From Mucilaginibacter cryoferens (GTDB taxonomy: Bacteria; Bacteroidota; Bacteroidia; Sphingobacteriales; Sphingobacteriaceae), in assembly GCF_014205845.1 (NCBI RefSeq), contig NZ_JACHCR010000007.1, positions 1-64,000 of the forward strand: a stretch of DNA of 64,000 nucleotides, in the 5' to 3' direction. The notes below the pieces were generated by a model. That model was given only the letters and a program-made list of their open reading frames with translations. It was not told the DNA's origin and ran no database searches. Shown piece by piece: positions 8,689 through 17,801 of the stretch (position 1 is the first letter of the stretch; the number at the start of each line of letters is the position of its first letter). Position numbers and translations under genes: made by a program.

Positions 8689-10005
8689 TTACTTTACAAA
8701 CTGGTTAATAATTAAAACCCCGGCCAAGCCGATCACCGAAACCAACGTTTCCATCATCGACCATGATTTGATGGTATCTTTTATACTTAAATTAAAATAC
8801 TCTTTAAACAGCCAAAAACCCGAATCGTTAACGTGAGAAAACGCCAGGCTGCCCGCGCCAATAGATAATACCATTAAATTGGGATTAACATGGTTTTGTA
8901 AAACCAACGAGGCAACAATTCCGGCCGCTGTTAAACCCGCTACCGTTGCCGAGCCTAAACTTATCCGTATAATGGCGGCAATAACCCAACCCAGTACCAG
9001 GGGCGGCAGGTTAAAGGTTTGCAACTGGGTGGCAATCTGGTTACTAACGCCACTCGCGGTTAATACTTCTTTAAAAGCACCCGAGCCGGCAATTATAAGC
9101 AGTATCAAAGCAATGTCTTTTACGGCATCGGTAAAATTGCCGGCAAGCAGTTTCATGCTTTTACCTTGCTTAATGCCTAATGTATAGGTGGCCACCAATA
9201 GCGCTATCAGCATCACAATAGATGGATCGCCAATAAAAGTTATCAGCTTTAGCAAAGCCGCATTTTTAATACCCAGATATGGAAAAAAAGCGGTAAGCAT
9301 CAGCAGCATAACCGGCAGTAAAGCGGTAAAAAAACTTGTAAATGCACCGGGAAGTTTATTGGCAGGTAACTCTTCGGCGCGGAACGTAGCCAATGGTTCG
9401 GAAGGTATTTTTTTTAGAAATTGCGCAAATACCGGCCCTGCAAGTATAATAGCCGGAATGGCAATCATTAGCCCGTAAATAAATGTTGTTGCCATATTTG
9501 CATGAAACAATACCACCAACGCAGATGGCGACGGATGCGGCGGCAAAAACCCATGAGTAACAGATAGCGATGCCAGCATGGGCAAGCCTATATACACCGC
9601 AGGTAATTTGTACTTATACACCACCGAAAATATAAGCGGCACCATTAAAACAAAGCCAATACCGTAAAACAATGGTATGCCAATAATAAAACCGGCAACA
9701 ACCAAGGCCCATTGTATATGTTTTTCGCCAACAGCTTTAACCAGTACCTCGGCAATTTTTTGGGCCGCACCGCTTGCAGCAACCAGTTTGCCAAGCATGG
9801 CACCCAGGCAAATAATAATAAGCAGTTGCCCCATAATATCGCCCATGCCCTTTTGCACCGATGCCGTTACTTTATTTATAGGAATCCCCAGCATTAAACC
9901 GGCAGCAATAGATACAATAAGGAAAGCAATAAAAGGGTTTAACTTAACCCAGCTTACCAATAAAACAAGCAGGATGATACAAACAAGAATGATGAGTAGC
10001 GCCAT
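8689..10005 (-). CDS. GntP-family gluconate:H+ symporter
   Basis: A 438-residue, very hydrophobic inner-membrane transporter with about 12 helices. GntP-family hallmarks visible are the early AGLMLGIPINKV segment, the GHPPHPSPSA-like loop (here GFLPPHPSPSALV near residue 153), IIRISLGSATVAGLTAAGIVA near residue 345, and SIGAGSLAFSHVNDSGFWLFKEYF near 380. The family takes up D-gluconate and related sugar acids. It is first in a two-gene unit with the periplasmic hydrolase. No gluconokinase or GntR regulator is nearby, so the true substrate may be another sugar acid. Confidence 0.85.
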   Translation of the reverse strand: MALLIILVCIILLVLLVSWVKLNPFIAFLIVSIAAGLMLGIPINKVTASVQKGMGDIMGQLLIIICLGAMLGKLVAASGAAQKIAEVLVKAVGEKHIQWALVVAGFIIGIPLFYGIGFVLMVPLIFSVVYKYKLPAVYIGLPMLASLSVTHGFLPPHPSPSALVVLFHANMATTFIYGLMIAIPAIILAGPVFAQFLKKIPSEPLATFRAEELPANKLPGAFTSFFTALLPVMLLMLTAFFPYLGIKNAALLKLITFIGDPSIVMLIALLVATYTLGIKQGKSMKLLAGNFTDAVKDIALILLIIAGSGAFKEVLTASGVSNQIATQLQTFNLPPLVLGWVIAAIIRISLGSATVAGLTAAGIVASLVLQNHVNPNLMVLSIGAGSLAFSHVNDSGFWLFKEYFNLSIKDTIKSWSMMETLVSVIGLAGVLIINQFVK

Positions 10006-10255
10006 TATATTAAACCGTAATTTACTTGTGCAGATGGGCTTTTAAAAGCCGTGAGTTACCCGCCTAAAGTAATAACAATATTTGAGTTTAGCATTTTTAG
10101 GGGCAAAAGCTTTTGATAGCAATTTGATAAATTATAGCAATAGCAATATTTAACTATTTGTTAAAACCCGGAAAAATAGAGGAAAATTGATCATTATTTT
10201 AAAATATGTTAATTAAAACAAGAATGTTACTCTAATTGGCTATATATTTCAAAAA
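10006..10255. other. AT-rich divergent intergenic region
   Basis: This separates the GntP gene (- strand) from the response regulator (+ strand). Apart from the promoter noted at 10256-10302 I see no gene or RNA structure. Confidence 0.5.
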
Positions 10256-10302
10256 TTGTTAATAGAAAAAATGTTTACCTTTGCCTATCGGTTTTATCCG
10301 AT
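10256..10302 (+). promoter_or_regulatory. Promoter plus inverted repeat upstream of response regulator
   Basis: TTG at 10256-10258 and TACCTTTG at 10276-10283 are separated by 17 bases and match the Bacteroidota -33/-7 pattern. An inverted repeat, ATCGG-N6-CCGAT, follows at 10287-10302, where transcription would begin, and may be an operator. The resulting leader is about 110 bases. Confidence 0.55.
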
Positions 10303-10401
10303 AAATTATTAGCCTATACCATTATTCAATAATTACTCAATATAATTTACATTAATAATAATCAAATACATTTTCGGCCTTTTCACTTTTTAATGTTTTT
10401 T

Positions 10402-10761
10402 ATGTCAAAGCGTATTTTAGTATTGGATGATAACCGCGACATTTTAGAAATAGTTCACGAAACACTTACCTACGAACAATTTGATGTACGCAGCACATCA
10501 AACAGCCAGGAAGTGTTACCGCTGATTGAAGAATTTGCTCCCCACCTAGTTATCCTGGATTATCGTGTTGCCGGCACAAACGGTGGCGAGATATGCAAAA
10601 GTATTAAGGTGCATCCTAAATTTGGTAATATCCCGGTTATTATATTTTCGGCCTACTTAAGTAATGATGATCACCTGCTTAACTATGGCTGCGACGACAT
10701 CATCAATAAACCCTTCGATCTCACCGAACTGGTGGAAAAGGTAAACAACCTTATAAAGTAA
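10402..10761 (+). CDS. Stand-alone response regulator (receiver domain only)
   Basis: A single CheY-like receiver of 119 residues. Acidic pocket Asp9/Asp10, phospho-acceptor Asp53 (VILDYR), switch Ser83 (FSAY) and Lys103 (NKPFD) are all present, so it should be phosphorylated. It has no output domain and no histidine kinase nearby. I start at the ATG at 10402 (MSKRILVLDD), nine bases inside the open frame, because receiver domains begin this way. The closest relative in the window is the regulator at 11824-12195, which shares the same build. It may act on a partner protein or in a phosphorelay. Confidence 0.85.
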   Translation: MSKRILVLDDNRDILEIVHETLTYEQFDVRSTSNSQEVLPLIEEFAPHLVILDYRVAGTNGGEICKSIKVHPKFGNIPVIIFSAYLSNDDHLLNYGCDDIINKPFDLTELVEKVNNLIK

Positions 10762-10992
10762 ACCTGCCTGGCTGGGGTATTTACCCGCGTTATCTCTCCA
10801 TAGTAATAACTTACAATTCAATAATGTACTATTACAAAAAGCGTTTTTTACATATTGCTTTTAATAAGATTTACTAAGTATTAAAAAAAGCAGTTAAAAG
10901 CGACCAAAATTGCAATAAATATCAACTATCAAGCTCCAAAATATCTTTTTATCAATTCAATAAGCTAAAGATTAAAATACTGTTAATAGTTA

Positions 10993-11000
10993 TATCTTTG
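10993..11000 (+). promoter_or_regulatory. -7 element TATCTTTG of zinc-ribbon gene A
   Basis: TATCTTTG matches TAnnTTTG and lies 43 bases before the ATG at 11044. No clear -33 TTTG is seen at the usual distance. Confidence 0.45.
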
Positions 11001-11043
11001 TTTATACAAACAATAATTAAATACAATAACCCCTGATTGTATT

Positions 11044-11235
11044 ATGGCAATATCAACAAACGCTGAAACAGGCTTAAAACCCGAACGCAAAAAAACGCCT
11101 GTGTGCCCCAGGTGTAAAGTAGAACTCGACGGTAGAGTTCCCCGGGGTTTCTTGGTTAAACATCTGTTATTCTTTCTGCCTCTAAAAAGATACATCTGCT
11201 ACCGCTGCCAACGGAAGCGTTATATCTTAGCTTAA
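11044..11235 (+). CDS. Tiny zinc-ribbon protein, copy A
   Basis: A 63-residue protein with two CxxC pairs (CPRC and CYRC) separated by exactly 27 residues, as expected for a four-Cys zinc ribbon. Between them lies a conserved stretch, RGFLVKHLLFFLPLKRY, that is hydrophobic with flanking basic residues. The N-terminal 19 residues are polar. Two further copies with the same spacing occur at 11356-11550 and 29902-30069, and retained Cys spacing with diverged remaining sequence argues these are real genes. No family name comes to mind. It could bind nucleic acid or a membrane surface; this is inference only. Confidence 0.75.
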   Translation: MAISTNAETGLKPERKKTPVCPRCKVELDGRVPRGFLVKHLLFFLPLKRYICYRCQRKRYILA

Positions 11236-11355
11236 TTTAATTATTAAATAAATAATTAAATTAAAAACACAAAAAACAAGACAGTAAGTACCTTTCTTAT
11301 TTTTTATAACTACTATTTGCAAGTATATTGTAACTTGTTTGCCTTATCTTATTTT

Positions 11356-11550
11356 ATGGCCGACGAACAGATCAATAGCACAAAAAACAGAACAGTATAT
11401 TATTGCAATAAATGTGGTAGCCCTTTTCACTTTCAAATGCACCGAGGCTGGTTTTTTAAAAAGATTTTGTTTTTTTTGCCAATCAAAAAATATTTCTGCG
11501 CCAAATGCAAAAAGGCAAGCTATGTTTTTGCCAATCAAAAGGATAGTTAA
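11356..11550 (+). CDS. Tiny zinc-ribbon protein, copy B
   Basis: A 64-residue paralogue of the preceding gene. The frame opens at 11317, but the ATG at 11356 (MADEQINSTKN) gives the same layout as copies A and C. CNKC and CAKC are 27 residues apart and HRGWFFKKILFFLPIKKYF matches the conserved middle. The tail is VFANQKDS. It lies 120 bases after copy A on the same strand, between two receiver-only response regulators. An AT-rich leader precedes it, with a loose -7-like TAACTTGT near 11330. Function unknown. Confidence 0.75.
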   Translation: MADEQINSTKNRTVYYCNKCGSPFHFQMHRGWFFKKILFFLPIKKYFCAKCKKASYVFANQKDS

Positions 11551-11823
11551 CGTTGGTTAATCCACTTATACAAACAAAACTAAATAGTACAACTGCACTA
11601 TTTACATAACACTTTTACTTTATTTGGTACCGTTTACTTGTAGTTTATACAAAAAAATCAAATACATTTCTTGTATAAATGTAACGTTAACGGTTTTTTA
11701 AATTGCGGTGAGCAAACTTGGTATAACATTTGCTTATTTACACATAATACTTATAATCAGTAAAAGCAATTACTGGTTTTGGTACATATTTGAAGATACT
11801 AGAAGATACTAAAGAATAATACT

Positions 11824-12195
11824 ATGAGACGGATATTGGCGGTTGATGACGACAACGATATATTAGAGATATTACAATATATACTCGAAGAATCGGGTTA
11901 CGAGGTAGAAACACTATCAGACGGGCATTGCCTGTTTGATAGCATCAGAAAACACCAACCCGATCTGATACTGCTTGATATTATGCTGGGTGGCTTAGAT
12001 GGCCGCGAATTATGCAAACATCTGAAGGGGATGAAAGAAACACATGATATACCGGTGATCATGATATCGGCAAGTCATAGTGTACCAATCAAAGCGCAAA
12101 ACCACACCGACGGTCCGGACGATTTTATAGCCAAACCTTTTGATCTTGACGTTTTATTGCAAAGCGTAAAAAGACAACTTAACCAAGCCGCGTAA
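11824..12195 (+). CDS. Stand-alone response regulator (receiver domain only)
   Basis: A 123-residue CheY-like receiver: acidic residues in VDDDND at the N-terminus, phospho-acceptor Asp52 (LLDIML), switch Ser82 (ISAS) and Lys104 (AKPFD). There is no output domain. The ATG at 11824 starts MRRILAVDDD with no room for an upstream extension. It is followed by a terminator and is therefore monocistronic. It is similar in architecture to the regulator at 10402-10761; the two bracket the zinc-ribbon pair. Confidence 0.85.
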   Translation: MRRILAVDDDNDILEILQYILEESGYEVETLSDGHCLFDSIRKHQPDLILLDIMLGGLDGRELCKHLKGMKETHDIPVIMISASHSVPIKAQNHTDGPDDFIAKPFDLDVLLQSVKRQLNQAA

Positions 12196-12223
12196 TTTAC
12201 TGGTCTTACTAAATACATTTATC

Positions 12224-12253
12224 AAAGCCGATGACCTCACAGTCACCGGCTTT
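12224..12253 (+). terminator. Intrinsic terminator of the response regulator gene
   Basis: Arms 12224-12235 and 12242-12253 pair at 11 of 12 positions (AAAGCCGATGAC against GTCACCGGCTTT) around a 6-base loop, 29 bases after the stop codon. The T-run is short. Confidence 0.6.
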
Positions 12254-12273
12254 ATTACATTAGGCTTTTAGTC

Positions 12274-12648
12274 TTACTCCATATTTATATTAAAGGCTTT
12301 ATCTCTTTTAGCCCGGTTACGCAATTTAAAAAACACAATAAGGTTTAAAAAGTGCATGCCTCCCAAAATGAGTATTATCCAGCCCAGTTTATAGCTCAAC
12401 ACCTCTACCACCACCTGGGTATTGGGTATACTGCCGGTTTCTTTTAAAGCCAGGCTCATGTAACCTATGTTAATAAGGTAAAAGCCAACTACCAGCAGCT
12501 TATTTACAGAGTCGGCCAGTTCATTGTTGCCGTGAAAAATATCTACCAAAAAAATACGTCCGTTTTTAAACAGCACTTTAGCAACCCAAACGGTTAAAGC
12601 TATGCTTACCACCAGGTAAACAAGATAAGTTAAAATAAAGTAGTTCAT
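12274..12648 (-). CDS. Small three-helix membrane protein, unknown
   Basis: A 124-residue protein with three hydrophobic segments: about 3-25, 48-68 (LLVVGFYLINIGYMSLAL) and 85-108 (LGWIILILGGMHFLNLIVFF). The tail is basic (KLRNRAKRDKAF). It is 75 bases downstream of the GbsR/MarR regulator on the same strand, which suggests co-transcription and that it may be a target or partner of that regulator. I do not recognise a family with known activity. Confidence 0.6.
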   Translation of the reverse strand: MNYFILTYLVYLVVSIALTVWVAKVLFKNGRIFLVDIFHGNNELADSVNKLLVVGFYLINIGYMSLALKETGSIPNTQVVVEVLSYKLGWIILILGGMHFLNLIVFFKLRNRAKRDKAFNINME

Positions 12649-12723
12649 GAGCGTTTGATTTTTATTTATGTATATTAATTATTGAATTTTCAGGAAATAA
12701 TGAAATTTATAGCCAAAAAAATA

Positions 12724-13230
12724 TTACTTGAATATTTTAAATATCGAACCAAAAAACCAACTCTCTTCGGCTTTTAGCATGGTATCTAACGTTTTGCTTA
12801 CGTTTTTGGCCAGCTTATTAATATCGTTTACCGATGTTTTAAAAGTTTTATAAGCCGGATCTTTCTCATCGCCCTTAACTTCGGTTAATTGAGCCAATAT
12901 TTTAATTACAGGATCAAGCTCGCGTTTTTTACGCTCTTCGGCCACACGGCGGGCAATGGCCCAGGTGTCTTTTTCGGCATAAAAAAACTCTTTACGCTCG
13001 CCGGTTTTATGCAGCTTTTCAACCAGGCCCCAGTCTATCAGATCGCGCAGGGTCATGTTGGCATTACCACGGGATATGCTAAGCTCGGCCATAACCTCTT
13101 CGGTTGTTAATGCCTCGGGCGAAACCAGCAGCAAAGCATGTACCTGCGCCATAGTGCGGTTTATCCCCCACTCAGATCCCAACTTCCCCCAGGCTTCAAT
13201 AAACTTTAGCTTTCCTTCTGCCAATTCCAT
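12724..13230 (-). CDS. GbsR/MarR-type transcriptional regulator
   Basis: A winged helix-turn-helix DNA-binding protein. Residues about 15-75 carry the pattern WGKLGSEWGINRTMAQVHALL, EALTTEEVMAELSISRGNANM and LRDLIDWGLV, which is the GbsR-like MarR subfamily fold. The C-terminal half is helical and basic (EERKKRELDPVIKIL), ending in an amphipathic stretch that may mediate dimerisation. I start at the ATG at 13230; an in-frame TTG at 13236 would be two codons earlier and overlaps a TATATTTG box. It lies upstream of the three-helix membrane gene and probably controls it. Confidence 0.75.
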   Translation of the reverse strand: MELAEGKLKFIEAWGKLGSEWGINRTMAQVHALLLVSPEALTTEEVMAELSISRGNANMTLRDLIDWGLVEKLHKTGERKEFFYAEKDTWAIARRVAEERKKRELDPVIKILAQLTEVKGDEKDPAYKTFKTSVNDINKLAKNVSKTLDTMLKAEESWFFGSIFKIFK

Positions 13231-13291
13231 GTACAAATATAAACAACTTTTTAAACTTTCAAAAATAAATGAAAATTATTAATCTGCACAT

Positions 13292-14434
13292 CTACCTCAA
13301 CTCCTTATCAATTCGCTTATTCCACTCTTCCTGAGCGGCGGTGTTCATCCCGTGGCTGGTTTCCAGGTCGTATTGCTCTTCCAGCTGGTTCATTTCCCTA
13401 AACGAATCGAGGTATTGCACGTTGATGGGGCCGTCGTAGTTTTCAACGGTTAGCTTTTCTTTTAGTAGCTGCTGTTTAAAATGTTCCATTACCAGCTTTA
13501 CAATATCGAAATGCCGCTGCTCGTGGTTAAGGCTGTAAGCGTTGCGCGATCCATCTTTTACCCAGCAGGCACTTTTGGGCAGGTATGGCTTTAGCGATAA
13601 ATTAACGTTCACAATTCCTTTAATAACTTCTACCCGTTCGGCATAAGCAATACTCGGAAAAACTTCGGCTTCGTATTTACTCGTGGGTGGCTTTTGCTTA
13701 AAGTCGGCCCAGGTTAGCGGGCGTTTGGCCGAGTAGTATATGGTATCTCCTTCGGGCTGCTCGGTGTAATCGGTAAATATCAGCTTAACGCCTTTGGCTA
13801 GCTTTATATTGCTATCGGCCTGTTTGTTTATCCAGGTGTTAAAGTAAATCAATCCACCCTGTATGGTATTGCTCAGCAAACCTGCTATATCCATTTGCTG
13901 CACCGTGCTGCGGGTATAATTGCTGCCGCCGCCATAATCAACCAAATGCAAATCGCCTTCGTCTTTTTGCAACCAGAAAGAAAATACAACCATTAGCTTT
14001 CCGTTAATCCTTCCATCGGGTTGCAATGCCTCGTCTACCCTAAATCTTTTAATATGAATAATAACCGGGCGCAATGCTTTGTTAAGCGGCACGGCTTTAC
14101 CAGTAAATTGTTTTATAGCAATAGCGGCTCCGTCTTTAATATCGAGTGTATATTTAGGTGTTGCGCTGGTTACCTGGCCAGCTGGTAAAAGCGAGGCCAC
14201 TACAGAACCATTTTCACGCTCGTCTACAACGCCGGCTACATAAAATTCTTTTATCGCCGGCAAAAATTGCGGCTCATTTAAAACAATTGGCCTGTTTATT
14301 TTTTGTGCATTACAGACCAACGGAAACAACAAAATGCACAACCACCATCGCCTTTTTATCGGCACACAAACTATTAGTATTACAGCAAAAAACAAACATA
14401 AAATCAACAAAAGTATACCACTCATTACGTTCAA
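13292..14434 (-). CDS. Membrane-anchored predicted zinc protease (DUF922-like)
   Basis: A 380-residue protein with an N-terminal membrane region of about 43 residues (two hydrophobic stretches ending PLVCNAQ). The C-terminal third contains LTWADFKQKPP near residue 245 and NHEQRHFDIVK near residue 320. HEQRH fits the HExxH zinc-metalloprotease signature, and the surrounding layout recalls the DUF922/predicted secreted Zn-dependent protease group. The middle region (residues 60-230) has no recognisable domain. It is likely anchored in the inner membrane with the catalytic part in the periplasm. It is monocistronic and divergent from the envelope operon starting at 14638. A third zinc ligand cannot be assigned by eye. 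Confidence 0.5.
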   Translation of the reverse strand: MNVMSGILLLILCLFFAVILIVCVPIKRRWWLCILLFPLVCNAQKINRPIVLNEPQFLPAIKEFYVAGVVDERENGSVVASLLPAGQVTSATPKYTLDIKDGAAIAIKQFTGKAVPLNKALRPVIIHIKRFRVDEALQPDGRINGKLMVVFSFWLQKDEGDLHLVDYGGGSNYTRSTVQQMDIAGLLSNTIQGGLIYFNTWINKQADSNIKLAKGVKLIFTDYTEQPEGDTIYYSAKRPLTWADFKQKPPTSKYEAEVFPSIAYAERVEVIKGIVNVNLSLKPYLPKSACWVKDGSRNAYSLNHEQRHFDIVKLVMEHFKQQLLKEKLTVENYDGPINVQYLDSFREMNQLEEQYDLETSHGMNTAAQEEWNKRIDKELR

Positions 14435-14637
14435 ATCTTAAAAAAATGCTGTAATTTATACTATTTGGTTATTTTTGGCCACACCCCGAAAGGGTAAAGA
14501 CAAGTGAACAATTTTAAAGTTTTCCACACACATATTATCTTTAGTAGTACCTTCGTTTAATTAAGTGTTTTCCACATTTGTTAACTACTTGTGTTAATTA
14601 CCCTTTTTCGTTTCGCTATTTTAGCACCATCGTTAGT

Positions 14638-17600
14638 ATGCGCTTTATGATCAAAAAAAGATACATCCCCCTGCTAATTCCTGTATTTATAGTTTCAACC
14701 GCTATTGCCCAGCAAACCCCTTCTTTCCAAATTTACCGCACTTATCATTCGGCTGTCGACCTGATGAGCAAGGGTAAATACGTGGCCGCTGCAGAGCAAT
14801 TCCGCCTGGTTGAAACCTCCAGGCTTAAAACCACCACACAGCCGCAATTTGAATCAGATATATCGCTGGTTAAAGAAAACAGCCAGTACTATGAGGCTTA
14901 TTGCGCACTTAATCTTAATAATGATGATGCAGAAAGCATGTTTCTGCGTTTTATTAAGGAACACCCCGAGAATCCGCTTACTAAACTGGCTTACTTCCAG
15001 ATAGGTAAATCGTATTTTAAACAAGGCAACTACGAGAAAACCTTAGAGTGGTTTGAAAAAGTACAGGCCAACGATTTAAACGGGCACGATAATACCGAGT
15101 ATAAATTCCGCAAAGGCTACGCCTACTTTTCTTTAGGCAACTTTAAAGATGCCCAAATGCTTTTTGCCGAAGTAAAAGCCAAAAAGACCGAATTTACCGA
15201 GGACGCTACCTACTATTTTGCCTACATAGCTTACCTCAATAAAGATTACCACCTTGCACTGGTAAACTTTGAGCGTTTAAAAAAATCTAAAAAATACGAG
15301 AACAGCTATCCTTACTACATTTCGGCGGTTTACTTTTTAGATAAACGCTATGATGATGTAATAAGCTACGCCGTACCTATTGTAAACAGCACCCATCAGC
15401 AGCACGAAACCGAGATGCTGCGCATTATTGCCGCATCATACTTCGCCAAAACCAATTTTGATAACGCGATGAAATACTACGGTCGTTTCCAGGGCCGCGA
15501 CCAGGGGCGTACGCAAAACACACAGGATAGCTACCAAATTGGTTACACCTTATACAAGGTTGGCAATTATGGCCAGGCCGCCATCGAACTGGAGAAACTG
15601 GTGGAGCAAAAAGATGTATACAGCCAAAATGGTAACTATACACTGGGCGATGTTTTCTTAAAACTCAACAACAAACAAAGCGCCCGTAACGCCTTCCTTA
15701 ACGCATCAAAGCTTGATTATGACAAGCAATTGCAAGAGGATGCCCTGTACGAATATGCCAAACTATCCTACGAGCTCGACTTTAATACCGAAGCACTTAC
15801 GGCTACCCGCTTGTACTTAAAAAACTATCCCCGCGCCCGTCGCAATGACGAAATGAAGGTATTATTGGGCGAAGAGCTTTTAAACTCCCGCAATTATAAA
15901 GAAGCGGTTGATATACTGGAGCCCATCCCCAATAAATCAGAAAGCGCGCAGATAGCCTACCAAAAAGTTACCTACTACCGTGGTTTGGAGTTTTATAACG
16001 AACGGGCTTTTGAAAACGCCATTGGTATTTTCCTTCGCTCGTTAAAAAACCCGGTTGATGGTAAAACCGCGGCCCTTACCACCTATTGGATGGCCGAAGC
16101 CATGTACGAGGTACGTAAGTACTCCGAGTCTGTTGAAACATTTGAGCAGTTTTTAGCAATGCCGGAGGCCAAACAAACTGATGTGGCCAATTACGCCAAT
16201 TACGCGCTTGCTTATGCTGCCTTTTATGGCGAACAGTATAAAAAAGCAGCCACTTACTTCGAAAAGTTTTTGGCTGGTGATGTAAAAGACGAGAGCACCC
16301 AAAACGATGCGGTAACCCGTATTGGCGATAGTTATTTTGTACTAAAGAGTTACGGTAAAGCACTGGAATACTACAACCGTATTATAGCCATGCACAACCA
16401 GGGCGAAGATTATGCCTTGTTTCAGCGTGGTATGATCCAGGGTTTACAGGGATCGCCGGATACCAAGATTAGTACATTGAATGATGTGCTCAACAAGTTC
16501 CCTAATTCTGACTACGCCGATGATGCATCCTTCGAGATAGCTTACACGTACTTCCTGAAAAATGACGGCGATAAAGCCAAAACCGATTTACAGGCCATGA
16601 TTCAGAAATACCCGCGTAGCAGCTATATTCCGCGTGCGCTGGTTACCATTGGTTTAATTGATTACAATGCCGGCAACGATGATGTGGCTGTAGAATCGTT
16701 TAAAAAAGTGATCCAGGATTACTCATCTACAGATGAGGCTAAACAGGCGCTTAAACAGATAGAGAAAATATACACCGATAAAGGCGACGCGCAAACATTT
16801 ATTACCTATGCTGCAACCACGCCAATTGGTAACTATACCGCTGCCGATCAGGAAAGCATTATGATAACCGCAGCCAATAACCTTTACCTTAAAGGCGACT
16901 GGCAGGGCGCGCTTGGTGCTGTAAATGCCTACTTTGATAAATTTCCGGGTAAGCAGATCTACGAAAAACAGGCAAGATTTATCAGAGCCCAGGCGCTCAC
17001 TAACCTGAACAGAACCCAGGAAGCTGTGGTAGACTATAACCTGATATTAAATGACTGGACCAGCGCTTACAGCGAGAAATCACTGATAGCGATGTCTAAA
17101 CTATACATTCAGCAAAAGAAGTATAACGAGGCTGTGGTATTCCTGAAAAGGTTGGAAACCAACTCGGAGTATAAAGCCGATTATACCTTTGCTATCAATA
17201 ACCTGTTGCTGTGCTATGCAGAAATGCAAATGCCCGATGACGCACTTAACTATGTAAAACTGGTTAGAGAAAACGATAAAACGGCACAGGAAGATAAATT
17301 TCGCACCGGCTTGTATGCAGGTAAAGCTTACCTGCAAAGGGGCGATACCACAGCAGCTGTTAAAGAGCTAAACTACACCATTACCAATACCAAAACAGTT
17401 GCCGCTGCCGAAGCAAGGTACAACGTAGCTATGGTAGAGTATTTAAAAGGCAGGTACAAAACATCGCAAAAAATGTGTTTTGACCTGGCTAAAGAAATGC
17501 CTAACTACGATTACTGGATAGCTAAAACTTATATTCTGCTGGCCGACAACTACCGGGCTTTGAAAGACAATTTCCAGGCCAAGGCTACGCTGCAAAGTAT

Positions 17601-17766
17601 AATTGATAACTATAAGGCCGATGATGAAATACTATCAACGGCCAAACAAAAACTGGATGCCATAACCGGTGGTAAAACAAGTAAAAGTGCTGCCCCGGTA
17701 GTGCCTGCTACTGACGATAACAAGCCAGCCCCTACCGATACCACCAAAACACCAGCTCAAAACTAA
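14638..17766 (+). CDS. Large periplasmic TPR protein of the Tol/Ton-like operon
   Basis: A roughly 1040-residue exported protein composed almost entirely of tetratricopeptide repeats of the YbgF/BamD type (examples: KLAYFQIGKSYFKQGNYEKTLEWFEKV near residue 115, TRIGDSYFVLKSYGKALEYYNRI and RALVTIGLIDYNAGNDDVAVESF later). The signal peptide follows MIKKRYIPLL and ends IAQQ. The frame opens at 14578, but ATG 14638 or 14647 are the credible starts. A Pro/Ala/Thr-rich tail (about 30 residues) ends the protein. It is first in a run of genes for a barrel, an HU-SPOR protein and ExbB/ExbD/TonB-like proteins, so it is probably a periplasmic scaffold of that apparatus, as YbgF/CpoB is for Tol-Pal. Confidence 0.8.
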   Translation: MRFMIKKRYIPLLIPVFIVSTAIAQQTPSFQIYRTYHSAVDLMSKGKYVAAAEQFRLVETSRLKTTTQPQFESDISLVKENSQYYEAYCALNLNNDDAESMFLRFIKEHPENPLTKLAYFQIGKSYFKQGNYEKTLEWFEKVQANDLNGHDNTEYKFRKGYAYFSLGNFKDAQMLFAEVKAKKTEFTEDATYYFAYIAYLNKDYHLALVNFERLKKSKKYENSYPYYISAVYFLDKRYDDVISYAVPIVNSTHQQHETEMLRIIAASYFAKTNFDNAMKYYGRFQGRDQGRTQNTQDSYQIGYTLYKVGNYGQAAIELEKLVEQKDVYSQNGNYTLGDVFLKLNNKQSARNAFLNASKLDYDKQLQEDALYEYAKLSYELDFNTEALTATRLYLKNYPRARRNDEMKVLLGEELLNSRNYKEAVDILEPIPNKSESAQIAYQKVTYYRGLEFYNERAFENAIGIFLRSLKNPVDGKTAALTTYWMAEAMYEVRKYSESVETFEQFLAMPEAKQTDVANYANYALAYAAFYGEQYKKAATYFEKFLAGDVKDESTQNDAVTRIGDSYFVLKSYGKALEYYNRIIAMHNQGEDYALFQRGMIQGLQGSPDTKISTLNDVLNKFPNSDYADDASFEIAYTYFLKNDGDKAKTDLQAMIQKYPRSSYIPRALVTIGLIDYNAGNDDVAVESFKKVIQDYSSTDEAKQALKQIEKIYTDKGDAQTFITYAATTPIGNYTAADQESIMITAANNLYLKGDWQGALGAVNAYFDKFPGKQIYEKQARFIRAQALTNLNRTQEAVVDYNLILNDWTSAYSEKSLIAMSKLYIQQKKYNEAVVFLKRLETNSEYKADYTFAINNLLLCYAEMQMPDDALNYVKLVRENDKTAQEDKFRTGLYAGKAYLQRGDTTAAVKELNYTITNTKTVAAAEARYNVAMVEYLKGRYKTSQKMCFDLAKEMPNYDYWIAKTYILLADNYRALKDNFQAKATLQSIIDNYKADDEILSTAKQKLDAITGGKTSKSAAPVVPATDDNKPAPTDTTKTPAQN

Positions 17767-17801
17767 CAGGATAACGAAGAATAATAAAAAGAAGACAAGC
17801 A

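Noticed and set aside
13234..13241. TATATTTG as the promoter of the GbsR/MarR gene
   Set aside because: It lies only three bases before the chosen ATG, so transcription would start in or after the start codon. It overlaps an alternative TTG start, which I therefore also doubt.
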